IMG/VR virus record: IMGVR_UViG_3300028410_000042
Coordinates: 1 to 31,126 of that record
Direction: 5' to 3' (one strand)
DNA from: a virus
DNA: 31,126 nucleotides
The notes beneath the pieces are model-generated. The model did no database searches, was not told where the DNA came from, and was given only the letters and a program-made list of their open reading frames with translations. A program made the position numbers and the translations under genes. This document shows positions 1-5,368 of the stretch, in pieces (within the stretch, counting starts at the first letter, position 1; every line of letters starts with the position of its first letter).

Positions 1-14
1 TCGCGATGGTAAAG
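1..14. repeat. Terminal 14-bp identity with the window end (circular join)
   Basis: Bases 1-14 (TCGCGATGGTAAAG) are identical to 31113-31126. Joining the ends with one copy removed makes a single leftward reading frame with an ATG at 38-36 and a purine-rich ribosome site before it, continuing into the repeat protein at 31126. Keeping both copies changes the frame and loses that ATG. This supports a circular map of about 31112 bp. A very short true terminal redundancy is the alternative. Confidence 0.8.
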
Positions 15-38
15 TGCGTGTTTTGTTCGTTTTAGCAT
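1..38 (-). CDS. N-terminal codons of the cysteine-repeat protein (join-spanning)
   Basis: This is the 5' end of the gene that continues at 31126 on the other side of the circular join. The ATG is at 38-36 and the frame reads MLKRTKHA, then LYHREGTVKVPAPHSK from 31126 downward, then the repeats. An AGAGAAAG ribosome-binding sequence (about 49-56, minus strand) precedes the ATG and is separated from it by a run of eight C. The start is inferred from the frame, spacing and join; the inner ATG at 31078 is the alternative. Confidence 0.65.
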   Translation of the reverse strand, partial: MLKRTKHALYHR

Positions 39-47
39 TGGGGGGGG

Positions 48-125
48 TCTTTCTCTTTGTTAATGGGCCTAATCCTCTGCCCAGTCAGAAATATTCGGCT
101 TTTGCTTTCGTTTCTTCATAGGGAT
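48..125. repeat. 78-bp direct repeat, copy 1
   Basis: This block is identical over all 78 bases to 30578-30655. On the circular map the two copies lie 582 bp apart in the same orientation and bracket the repeat-protein gene. Read leftward, the block encodes a 17-residue tail (PMKKRKQKPNISDWAED), a stop, and the purine-rich ribosome site used by the next gene. Recombination between the copies would delete the gene cleanly. Confidence 0.95.
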
Positions 126-134
126 GTTTTCCAT
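69..134 (-). pseudogene. 21-codon remnant sharing the C-terminus of the repeat protein
   Basis: The frame starts at ATG 134-132 and reads MENIP followed by MKKRKQKPNISDWAED and a stop. From IPMKK onward it equals the C-terminus of the repeat protein because both lie in the 78-bp duplication. No good ribosome site stands close to the ATG. It may be the scar of a second repeat gene that lost its repeats, or a translated short peptide. An overlapping frame from ATG 139 (MNGKHPYEETKAKAEYF) is also open, so coding is uncertain. Confidence 0.4.
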
Positions 135-144
135 TCATGGTTAA

Positions 145-300
145 TCACAGCCTCTCGTTAATTTTACGGCCAGAAGCTACACCTAGAAGGATGCAAGACA
201 CCTCTTCTAGAATGTCGATTAAACGGTCTAGCTTATCCTCTACACGATCCCGGCTCTCTAGGGTTAGATCGTAATACTCTTTTTTATAATCTTGTCGCAT
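145..300 (-). CDS. Small hypothetical protein, 51 aa
   Basis: The frame begins MRQDYKKEYYDLTLESRD and ends GRKINERL. It is charged and probably helical; the pattern VEDKLDRLIDILEEVSCILL suggests one amphipathic helix. Its ATG lies inside the last codons of the upstream gene (17-base overlap, 284-300), which argues for translational coupling in the leftward operon. I do not recognise a family, so no function is proposed. Length is typical of the small accessory genes beside it. Confidence 0.65.
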   Translation of the reverse strand: MRQDYKKEYYDLTLESRDRVEDKLDRLIDILEEVSCILLGVASGRKINERL

Positions 301-559
301 TGTACAGACTCCTTACCTGACGCTTGTGCAGTGTTTCTTCTTTCAGGGCTTCTTCCAGCCCCTTATAAAGCTCTACAGTTTCTTTATAAAAAAGCTCAAG
401 TGTGCCTTCATAATTCCGCAGGAAGTGCTTTTCATCAGCCTTTGCCTCTAATTGTTTATCGCAAATGAAGCTCTGAACATCAAACAGCTCGTCAAGAGAA
501 TCTGCATCACATACGCGCTCTGCTAGCTCCTCAAAAAAATCCTTTACATCTTCGTTCAT
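284..559 (-). CDS. Hypothetical acidic helical protein, 91 aa
   Basis: The product (MNEDVKDFFEELAERV...) is rich in Glu, Asp, Lys and Leu with long stretches predicted by eye to be helix and coiled coil, and has no membrane segment. AGGCGAG stands 7-8 bases before the ATG. The ATG overlaps the stop of the preceding 47-aa gene, and its own stop lies inside the next gene, so it is a central member of the leftward operon. Not recognised; possibly a small host-interaction protein by position, which is only inference. Confidence 0.75.
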   Translation of the reverse strand: MNEDVKDFFEELAERVCDADSLDELFDVQSFICDKQLEAKADEKHFLRNYEGTLELFYKETVELYKGLEEALKEETLHKRQVRSLYNATRL

Positions 560-699
560 ATCAATCTCGCCTTTTTGTTGTCGTTAGTATCTATTAAGCA
601 GCCAAACGTACGCAGTATTAAAAATGAATGGAATTGGTTTACCAAATACGGAAAATCCCCATATTTTGGAACATCCCAAATTGCTGTGTTTTGTATCAT
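556..699 (-). CDS. Small hypothetical protein, 47 aa
   Basis: The frame reads MIQNTAIWDVPKYGDFPYLV and ends NKKARLI; the stop TGA overlaps the ATG of the next gene. It begins only 4 bases after the stop of the membrane-protein gene upstream, with GGGAAAG further upstream as a possible ribosome site. It is short and aromatic-rich, with no recognised domain. The tight packing on both sides, more than the sequence itself, argues that it is translated. Confidence 0.6.
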   Translation of the reverse strand: MIQNTAIWDVPKYGDFPYLVNQFHSFLILRTFGCLIDTNDNKKARLI

Positions 700-703
700 G
701 GCT

Positions 704-928
704 TCAATCTTTCCCGATATTTAACAAAGCGGTATCGCCCATAACTTCTTGTGTAGCGCTGTAGAAAAAAACGCGATCGCACATCTCGGCGCCTTGCGCC
801 TTGCCGGTAAGAAACGCAGCGGCGGCGGTTGTTGCGAATATGAGGACGAGTGTAGCAACAACCAGCGCTTTTCTTATGCGGCCATTGCCGCGTGTGCGGT
901 ATGTTTGGTATCTGTGAAATGTTGTCAT
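704..928 (-). CDS. Small single-pass membrane or exported protein, 74 aa
   Basis: The chosen start is the ATG at 928, which has AAGGAG nine bases upstream; the ATG at 937 would sit directly on that site. The protein has a basic N-terminus (TTFHRYQTYRTRGNGRIRK), then one hydrophobic helix (about residues 24-44, ALVVATLVLIFATTAAAAFL), then AQGAEMCDRVFFYSATQEVMGD. This is a signal anchor, or a signal peptide cleavable near GKAQGA. It is the first gene of the leftward operon, behind a palindromic operator, so it is probably made early. A membrane-acting accessory role such as exclusion is possible but not shown. Confidence 0.7.
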   Translation of the reverse strand: MTTFHRYQTYRTRGNGRIRKALVVATLVLIFATTAAAAFLTGKAQGAEMCDRVFFYSATQEVMGDTALLNIGKD

Positions 929-954
929 TGTGTGCATCTCCTTTATTATCTAAG

Positions 955-971
955 TATTGCATGATGCAATA
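955..971. promoter_or_regulatory. Palindromic operator site 1
   Basis: TATTGCAT-G-ATGCAATA is a perfect 8-bp inverted repeat around one central base. Related sites occur at 4556-4572 and 4623-4639 next to the early promoters. Here it sits between the divergent leftward accessory operon and the rightward rusA-like gene, where a bound repressor could block both. The exact -35/-10 of either transcript is not clear. Confidence 0.65.
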
Positions 972-1032
972 GATCAATCAAGGGCTATTTTAAATTAATT
1001 TCTTTTTTACACAGATTACGTTACTCTTTGTT

Positions 1033-1464
1033 ATGCTTAGATTTTCCGTGCCGTTGTTTGTAAATGTGTCCAAAAACAAGAAATTTATATTAAATCTGAA
1101 TAACTACCGCAACGCACATCACCGGACTTTGGGCAATGCGAAGAATAACTTTTCTGAAATTGTTGAAGGGCTTCGTTTATACAATAAGCATCGCGGAGCA
1201 ATGCAGACCCCGGCACGATTCCATTATGGCTATTTCCCTGCATCAAAGCGTAGTTATGACCGGGATAATATCCGCTCGATAATTGACAAGTTTTTAGGTG
1301 ATGCTCTAATAAACTGCGGTATGCTGGCAGACGACAATTACAAGCTGTTAGGCAATTCTTTATTATATGCTTGCCCAGTTGATAGGCAAAACCCTCGTTT
1401 TGAGGTGATTGTTGAGGAAAACTGTTCACTTAATGACTCCTGGCCTCCTGCGCTCAAAGTTTGA
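1033..1464 (+). CDS. rusA: RusA-like Holliday junction resolvase, 143 aa
   Basis: RusA proteins are small dimeric endonucleases that cut Holliday junctions using conserved Asp residues. The N-terminal part has the LNLNNYRNAHHR stretch common in phage RusA-like proteins. The core DRDNIRSIIDKFLGDALIN followed by GMLADDNYKLLGN matches the family D-x-x-N...D...DD arrangement (about residues 76-108). Length fits the usual 120-145 aa. It lies divergent to the leftward accessory operon across an operator, and converges on the recombination operon (ERF, SSB, exonuclease) with which it would act. The ribosome site before ATG 1033 is weak, so the start is less sure than the call. Confidence 0.75.
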   Translation: MLRFSVPLFVNVSKNKKFILNLNNYRNAHHRTLGNAKNNFSEIVEGLRLYNKHRGAMQTPARFHYGYFPASKRSYDRDNIRSIIDKFLGDALINCGMLADDNYKLLGNSLLYACPVDRQNPRFEVIVEENCSLNDSWPPALKV

Positions 1465-1475
1465 TCTTTTACCCA

Positions 1476-1628
1476 TTATAATAAACTTTCTTGCTCTGGT
1501 TTTTTAGGCGGCTCAATAAATAAATCAGGTTGCTGATAGGCCTCCTCAATGCGCTTACAGGCAATGTCAAAATATTTTTCATCAAGCTCAATCCCTATAA
1601 ATTTGCGGCCAAGCTTTGCGCTTATGAG
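1476..1628 (-). pseudogene. C-terminal remnant of a DNA methyltransferase
   Basis: The frame contains GRKFIGIELDEKYFDIACKR followed by IEEAY and a Pro/Glu tail, then a stop. GRKFIGIELDEKYFDIACKRI is the signature C-terminal strand and helix of phage and plasmid N4/N6-type DNA methyltransferases, which normally exceed 200 aa and carry DPPY and FxGxG motifs. None of those are present. There is no start codon in frame; the segment begins directly after the TGA of the 53-aa gene and is in the same frame with it. I read it as a deletion scar, silent unless that TGA is read through. Confidence 0.75.
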
Positions 1629-1790
1629 TCACTGCACAACCTCCTTAGCCCTCACACCCGCAGGGCTAATTGCATGGCGCTCGCAAAACAGCTCAACCGC
1701 CTTGATAAGCGCCTGTTCTTTGGTAAATCCCTCAAGGCGCTCAGAGCCGCATAAATGAGGGCCATCGACGTATATGTGGTAAAGGGTCAT
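1629..1790 (-). CDS. Hypothetical protein, 53 aa
   Basis: The product begins [20 protein letters not shown] and ends RAKEVVQ. Its ATG overlaps the stop of the HTH gene upstream (ATGA), so it is probably translationally coupled. It looks like a compact alpha/beta protein, with no recognised domain. The reading frame continues past the TGA into methyltransferase sequence, so this gene was probably brought next to the broken methyltransferase by a deletion. Confidence 0.6.
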   Translation of the reverse strand: MTLYHIYVDGPHLCGSERLEGFTKEQALIKAVELFCERHAISPAGVRAKEVVQ

Positions 1791-1966
1791 TTTTGCTTAC
1801 CAATCTTCTCAGCCCAAAGCCCGCGCACACCCTTAGGTGGTTGCGACCTTCCAGTCTCCCATCGCCACAGCGTTGTATAAGCAATGCCTAATTTACGCGC
1901 CATTTTCGCCATGGAAATACCAAGGGCTAAACGCTTTTCTTTAACTGTTGTTTTGAAATCGTTCAT
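1787..1966 (-). CDS. Small HTH (XRE-like) DNA-binding protein, 59 aa
   Basis: The core [20 protein letters not shown] followed by [12 protein letters not shown] reads as an XRE-type helix-turn-helix: a scaffold helix, [10 protein letters not shown] as helix 2, and YTTLWRWE as recognition helix 3. Little else is present, so it is a minimal DNA-binding unit. It overlaps a second HTH gene upstream by 4 bases and the next gene downstream by 4 bases. It is a candidate Cro-like or accessory regulator for the 17-bp operators; which HTH protein binds which site cannot be read from the sequence. Confidence 0.7.
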   Translation of the reverse strand: MNDFKTTVKEKRLALGISMAKMARKLGIAYTTLWRWETGRSQPPKGVRGLWAEKIGKQK

Positions 1967-2118
1967 TTGTTTTCCTTAATGCGGTCAAGCCAGTCTGGTA
2001 TTGGCTGCCCCGCTTCGTAATACTGAACAGTCCTCAGGGTTCTATTTAAAAACCTTGCCATTTGCTCTTGCGTAAACCCCTTAGACAAACGCCAAGCTAT
2101 AAAGCTTTCTTTATCCAT
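1963..2118 (-). CDS. Small HTH (XRE-like) DNA-binding protein, 51 aa
   Basis: The product is [19 protein letters not shown], then [20 protein letters not shown] and [12 protein letters not shown]. This is a textbook minimal XRE fold: [11 protein letters not shown] is helix 2 and [11 protein letters not shown] is helix 3, with IPDW opening the next helix. It is shorter than typical repressors (over 60 aa) and has no oligomerisation domain. Its start overlaps the stop of the upstream gene by 8 bases and its stop overlaps the following HTH gene, forming a coupled pair. Confidence 0.75.
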   Translation of the reverse strand: MDKESFIAWRLSKGFTQEQMARFLNRTLRTVQYYEAGQPIPDWLDRIKENK

Positions 2119-2311
2119 ATTCTGCAAACTCTCCGTTTCTTCTTCTCATCACCCCATTAGCGTCAGCCCGGGGGGTTGTGAGTCTTCTGTTTCGGCTATC
2201 AAATAGCCTTTTATTTTCTTCTACAGCTTCCACTAAATAGCCGGATGTTTTTATCAGCTCGGCGGTAAGCTTTTCATAGTCTTTTTTCTTTATAATAATA
2301 TAACCAAACAT
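2111..2311 (-). CDS. Hypothetical coiled-coil protein, 66 aa
   Basis: The protein starts [20 protein letters not shown], continues with a probable helix or coiled coil (about residues 9-40) and ends in a basic tail with [26 protein letters not shown] stands 7 bases before the ATG. Small phage proteins of this build are common in early operons, but I do not recognise a named family. It sits between the NinB-like gene and the paired HTH genes and overlaps the latter. Confidence 0.7.
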   Translation of the reverse strand: MFGYIIIKKKDYEKLTAELIKTSGYLVEAVEENKRLFDSRNRRLTTPRADANGVMRRRNGEFAEYG

Positions 2312-2338
2312 AGTTTTCTCCTTTTTGTTATACGAAAA

Positions 2339-2722
2339 TTATTCGCGAATTGTCAAGCCACAATAGTCCGGCGCAGGTATTTTTATTCCTTGCGAATCTG
2401 CAAACGCCTGAATTTTGTTAATGTACTCAATAAATTCTAGTTTTTTCAGTTGCGCTGATGATTTTGCTTTTAAATATAGGTTTCCAAAAATGTCCTTCCC
2501 CTGGTCTGAGCCTATAAACTCTCTTTTAAACGATTCGTGCAGACCATCTATTGAATACCCTATTTCCTTAGAAATTATTCCGACAATTACCCAATAATAT
2601 CTGTTTTGTGGGCGGGTTCTTTTTCTATCGGAGATCGTGACATCAAACTTTTCCAAAGGCATGTCGCTTATATACTGGATGCAGTTTTGCCTAACTTTCT
2701 CATTCTGTATGTGGAAAATCAT
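2339..2722 (-). CDS. NinB-like recombination protein, 127 aa
   Basis: Lambda NinB (Orf) helps load annealase on SSB-coated DNA. The cue here is the RPQNRYYWVIVGIISKEIG stretch (about residues 36-55), which resembles the basic 'R-x-QN-x-YY/W' signature of NinB-like phage proteins, followed by a helical segment with HESFKREFIG. Length is near the lambda protein (146 aa). Its place beside SSB, an exonuclease and ERF fits a recombination mediator. The similarity is judged by eye, so a different small phage family with the same QN-YYW motif is possible. Confidence 0.5.
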   Translation of the reverse strand: MIFHIQNEKVRQNCIQYISDMPLEKFDVTISDRKRTRPQNRYYWVIVGIISKEIGYSIDGLHESFKREFIGSDQGKDIFGNLYLKAKSSAQLKKLEFIEYINKIQAFADSQGIKIPAPDYCGLTIRE

Positions 2723-2781
2723 TTCTGAATTTTGCTATCAACCGACAGCACTCCTCATGGTTGTTTGTGTTTTTGCATAAC

Positions 2782-3201
2782 TCAAAACGGGATCTCGTCT
2801 TCAAGATCATCATTAAGGGATTTTGTGCTATTATCCCCACTTTTCAAATCATCAGAAGATTTGCCATCACCAAGCATTGTGATCTTGCCATCAAAGTTGC
2901 CTAAAACAATCTCGGTTGTGTACTTATCAGATCCAGAGCTATCCTGCCACTTACGTGTTTGCATTTTTCCCTGCACAAAAATTAGATCGCCTTTTTTAAT
3001 GTAAGATTTAGTCAAATCAACAAGCCCTTTTGAAAAAACAATCACGCGCACCCATTCTGTTTTTTCTTGTTTTTGGCCTGATTTATCTTTCCATTTTTCA
3101 TTACATGCAATCGTAAAGTTAGCAACCTGCCCGCCGGACTGCATTGTTCTTATTTCAGGATCCGCACCCAAACGGCCTATAAACTCACATTGATTATGCA
3201 T
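2782..3201 (-). CDS. ssb: Single-stranded DNA-binding protein (SSB), 139 aa
   Basis: SSB coats single-stranded DNA in replication and recombination. The OB-fold region is clear: MHNQCEFIGRLGADPEIR at the start, then VANFTIACNEKWKDKSG, KTEWVRVIVFSKGL and YIKKGDLIFVQGKMQTRKWQ. A low-complexity linker follows, ending in the acidic tip DDLEDEIPF, the usual site that recruits partner proteins. AGGAGAGG lies 9 bases before the ATG, in the last codons of the small upstream gene. It would work with the ERF annealase and exonuclease of the same operon. Confidence 0.93.
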   Translation of the reverse strand: MHNQCEFIGRLGADPEIRTMQSGGQVANFTIACNEKWKDKSGQKQEKTEWVRVIVFSKGLVDLTKSYIKKGDLIFVQGKMQTRKWQDSSGSDKYTTEIVLGNFDGKITMLGDGKSSDDLKSGDNSTKSLNDDLEDEIPF

Positions 3202-3203
3202 AA

Positions 3204-3296
3204 TTACCTCTCCTTTTGTTGAATTATTAAATCTGCAAAATTAATCTCCACATCGTCTGTAAACAAATCAAATGCTTCTTTTGTTATTTTGTCCAT
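3204..3296 (-). CDS. Small acidic hypothetical protein, 30 aa
   Basis: The frame begins MDKITKEAFDLFTDDVEINF and ends IIQQKER. Its ATG directly follows the TAA of the exonuclease gene and its last codons (AAG GAG AGG) form the ribosome site of ssb, so it fills the gap exactly and could couple translation. No family is recognised; it may be a genuine micro-protein or just a translational spacer. Confidence 0.5.
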   Translation of the reverse strand: MDKITKEAFDLFTDDVEINFADLIIQQKER

Positions 3297-3947
3297 TTAC
3301 CTTACCCCTGTCATTTTTTGGTGAATTTGCCTGACCATATCAACATCGCTTTTGCAGTAATCAGCAAGCTTGTCATGCTCACCATCTTTCCAGAGATCAT
3401 AAACCATTGATCCGTCAATACCGTCTTTACCTTTTACGCCCATGGCTTTTGCAAGTTTATCCATGGATATGAAGTTTTTAGCGTCCCATTGCACCATCGT
3501 GTCGTATGGATTTAACTCCCAAGGTTTTGCAGCCCACGGCAGGCACGATGGGATTTTAACGCCCAAGATCATAGCTCTTTGTCTTAGTATCTTCATGTCA
3601 AAGCCATTGACGTTATGGCCTATAACTGTGGGGTATGACAGATCATCGCATAAATCAAAAAAGTTTCTTAAAATCACCTTTTCGTTTTTATGCCCCGGCG
3701 TGAGCACGCACTTAGCTTTGTCACCATCCACCGCCCAGCCAATCGCCACAATATGGCACATAGCACCGTCAAGCGATGTTTTTCTATAAGCGTCCTCTAC
3801 AGCTTGAGGTTTTTTCTCATATATCCAGTTTTCTATAGATTCCGGCTTTTTAATATTGCCGGGCGGTGTGATTTTTTCCTCGATATACTCACGCACCCAA
3901 GGCTCTTGGGACGGTATGGTTTCAATGTCTAAATATAAATTATGCAT
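3297..3947 (-). CDS. DnaQ-like 3'-5' exonuclease (predicted PolB-type exonuclease), 216 aa
   Basis: The protein shows the exonuclease motifs in order: Exo I DIETIP (about residues 7-12, Asp7 and Glu9), Exo II GHNVNGFDMKIL (Asp as metal ligand), and Exo III YCKSDVDMVR near the C-terminus. The layout and length fit the phage 'DNA_pol_B_exo2' family, exonucleases without a polymerase domain. It overlaps the ERF gene by 8 bases and would make the 3' or 5' tails, or process ends, for single-strand annealing. Polarity is inferred from the family. Confidence 0.85.
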   Translation of the reverse strand: MHNLYLDIETIPSQEPWVREYIEEKITPPGNIKKPESIENWIYEKKPQAVEDAYRKTSLDGAMCHIVAIGWAVDGDKAKCVLTPGHKNEKVILRNFFDLCDDLSYPTVIGHNVNGFDMKILRQRAMILGVKIPSCLPWAAKPWELNPYDTMVQWDAKNFISMDKLAKAMGVKGKDGIDGSMVYDLWKDGEHDKLADYCKSDVDMVRQIHQKMTGVR

Positions 3948-4539
3948 TATTCACTACCATCTCAGCGCCACGGCTGTTATAAATATTAAGTAAAGCTTTG
4001 TGAGCGGTTTTCGAAGTTGACTCGATTTCTTTAAGGTCTTTCTCAAAGCCGCTCCAAACATAGTCGAGAACCTCAATTGTTTCGGATTCCTTCAATTGCT
4101 TGGCAATACTGTTAGCTTTTTTCTTTATTTCATCATCTCGGCTCATTGGCTTTGCGGTGTTTGATGCACTCCCATCATCGTCCTCAGCTGCCAGGTTAAG
4201 TAAAGACTGCATGTTATATCGCCGCGCGTATGTAATTGAGCTGCCAAATTCTTGCGGCTTGCTGCCAAAAAGCGGAAAGCTGGATTCTACAATTTCATCT
4301 GATAATTTATGCGTTAAAATCGTTTTTAGCTCCCAGCCGTTTTCTGTAAACCCACTGGATGATGATATAATAATGCCAAGCTCTGCAAGCCCCCCCTCTA
4401 CAGCCTGTAGAATCTCCGGCAAGTCTGCATATTTGCTTTTAAAAAACGGATTTTCCTTACCCTTAACGATGGTGATTTTTTTCTTTTTAAATTCGCACAA
4501 AGCGTCTTTAAGCGGTGAAGTGGTTGTTTTTTCGGTCAT
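3940..4539 (-). CDS. erf: ERF-family single-strand annealing protein, 199 aa
   Basis: ERF proteins (P22 Erf type) anneal complementary single strands and serve phage recombination and genome circularisation. Diagnostic here are NPFFKSKYADLPEILQAVEG (about residues 27-46), the ILTHKLSDEIVESSFPL strand segment, and the GSSITYARRYNMQSLLNLAA core with EDDDG after it. A helical C-terminal part follows. AAAGGAG lies 7 bases before the ATG. It is the first gene of the leftward operon, directly behind an operator-controlled promoter. Confidence 0.9.
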   Translation of the reverse strand: MTEKTTTSPLKDALCEFKKKKITIVKGKENPFFKSKYADLPEILQAVEGGLAELGIIISSSSGFTENGWELKTILTHKLSDEIVESSFPLFGSKPQEFGSSITYARRYNMQSLLNLAAEDDDGSASNTAKPMSRDDEIKKKANSIAKQLKESETIEVLDYVWSGFEKDLKEIESTSKTAHKALLNIYNSRGAEMVVNNA

Positions 4540-4555
4540 GTTTATCTCCTTTTGT

Positions 4556-4572
4556 TAATGCATCATGCAATA
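4556..4572. promoter_or_regulatory. Palindromic operator site 2
   Basis: TAATGCAT-C-ATGCAATA matches the site at 955-971 with one changed base in one arm. It covers the -10 hexamer of the leftward promoter for the ERF operon and lies just before the ribosome site, so a bound protein would block RNA polymerase. Confidence 0.65.
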
Positions 4573-4590
4573 ATTTCGCGAAGCGGTCAA
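4562..4590 (-). promoter_or_regulatory. Leftward early promoter for the ERF operon
   Basis: On the minus strand a TTGACC -35 (4590-4585) is followed after 17 bases by CATGAT as -10 (4567-4562). Operator 2 overlaps the -10. The ERF ATG follows about 20 bases after. Confidence 0.6.
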
Positions 4591-4622
4591 GCATTAAAAT
4601 GAAAAATATTGCTTTTATTTTT

Positions 4623-4639
4623 TATTGCATTGTGTAATA
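4623..4639. promoter_or_regulatory. Palindromic operator site 3
   Basis: TATTGCAT-T-GTGTAATA keeps one perfect arm of the operator and has two changes in the other. It lies four bases upstream of the -35 of the rightward early promoter, a place where a bound protein could repress or activate. Confidence 0.5.
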
Positions 4640-4643
4640 TAAC

Positions 4644-4671
4644 TTGACATTGCTTGCAAAGCAAATACTAT
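4644..4671 (+). promoter_or_regulatory. Rightward early promoter
   Basis: A perfect TTGACA (4644-4649) and TACTAT (4666-4671) are separated by 16 bases. The spacer contains the inverted repeat TTGCTT-GCA-AAGCAA (4650-4664), a further likely regulator-binding site. The promoter drives the HTH and replication genes. Confidence 0.75.
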
Positions 4672-4768
4672 AGTCTGTGCTGGTGAAGGTTGATCCCCTC
4701 CGCAAGCGCAAAGGTTGCCACTACAACCCACTGTGGCCAGCTCTTTTTAATCTTAGTGGAGAATCAAA

Positions 4769-4798
4769 ATGAAGCCATTGACTTGCACAGGCAAATAG
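4769..4798 (+). CDS. Possible nine-codon leader peptide
   Basis: ATG at 4769 has GGAG seven bases upstream, the best ribosome site in this leader, and reads MKPLTCTGK then stop. The next regulator gene starts 14 bases later without a good site of its own, so reinitiation is possible. This may be chance. Confidence 0.3.
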   Translation: MKPLTCTGK

Positions 4799-4812
4799 AG
4801 TATCATTATGCA

Positions 4813-5058
4813 ATGAGCAAAATTTGTACCTTCACCGAAACAGAAAACAAACTCGCCACCGCCCGGACATGGGCGAAGCGCATTGACGCTCTCTTGCAAA
4901 AGAAACAAAAGAAAAATCCTGCTTATAGCGAGGGGCAATTTTGTCGTGATTACGGTTTCGGATACGCTGCTTTCAACCGAAATAAAAATCTCCGCGTTGT
5001 GCCTACCCGCAAAATGGTTGACCGCATCGAGACGGCTTTAAAAAAAGAGCGCGTTTAA
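4813..5058 (+). CDS. HTH regulator, Cro/CI-like, 81 aa
   Basis: The chosen start gives MSKICTFTETENKLATARTW... The middle and end, SEGQFCRDYGFGYAAFNRNK then PTRKMVDRIETALKKE, look like an XRE-type helix-turn-helix followed by a final helix. It is the first substantial gene after the operator-flanked rightward promoter, the position of cro or a replication-control repressor. In-frame TTG (4690) and GTG (4756) starts would add residues, but the extra N-terminus looks non-coding. The ribosome site for ATG 4813 is poor, and coupling to a short upstream peptide may supply it. Binding to the 17-bp operators is inference. Confidence 0.65.
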   Translation: MSKICTFTETENKLATARTWAKRIDALLQKKQKKNPAYSEGQFCRDYGFGYAAFNRNKNLRVVPTRKMVDRIETALKKERV

Positions 5059-5093
5059 AATTCTCCCATACTCAATACTTCTGATTTTTGAGC

Positions 5094-5129
5094 CTTGACA
5101 AGTTGCGTAAATTGCAATTAACATTGCAA
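5094..5129 (+). promoter_or_regulatory. Second rightward promoter with paired ATTGCAAT palindromes
   Basis: TTGACA at 5094-5099 is followed after 18 bases by TAACAT (5118-5123). Two identical 8-bp palindromes ATTGCAAT (5110-5117 and 5122-5129) flank and overlap the -10, with the TTGCA core shared by the other operators. This looks like separate control of the small HTH gene and the replication genes. Confidence 0.5.
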
Positions 5130-5155
5130 TACGTTACAACACGGCAATAGGTTCC

Positions 5156-5368
5156 ATGAAAAAACTTGAAAACAAAAAACTAAATTTCTCTGAAACAATC
5201 CAAACCTGGCGTCCAAGAATACGACAGGCTGGGAAAACAGAAGAAGCGGCGGCCAAGGAATCGGGATTACTGAAATCTCAACTTTCTCGTTATCTAAACC
5301 AAAGATATTCTCCCGGTCTAAAAAAATTTGAGCAATTCGAAAATTACCTGCGGGGGCTGGGCGTATGA
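5156..5368 (+). CDS. Small HTH protein, 70 aa
   Basis: After a lysine-rich start (MKKLENKKLNFSETIQTWRP) the segment KTEEAAAKESGLLKSQLSRY followed by LNQRYSPG reads as an XRE-type helix-turn-helix, with LLKSQLSRYLN as the recognition helix. A final helix FEQFENYLRGLGV closes the domain. The gene has its own promoter-like sequence with two palindromes and overlaps the replication gene by 4 bases (ATGA). It probably regulates this operon or acts as a Cro-type switch; the target is not determined. Confidence 0.65.
   Translation: MKKLENKKLNFSETIQTWRPRIRQAGKTEEAAAKESGLLKSQLSRYLNQRYSPGLKKFEQFENYLRGLGV

Noticed and set aside
696-977. 93-aa minus frame overlapping the small membrane protein
   Set aside because: It is in another frame than the gene with AAGGAG and a hydrophobic helix, and its sequence is Arg-rich and non-coding in look.
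1085-1429. 114-aa minus-strand open frame opposite the RusA-like gene
   Set aside because: The + frame shows RusA motifs with the conserved D-x-x-N and DD; the minus frame has unstructured composition and no recognised motif.
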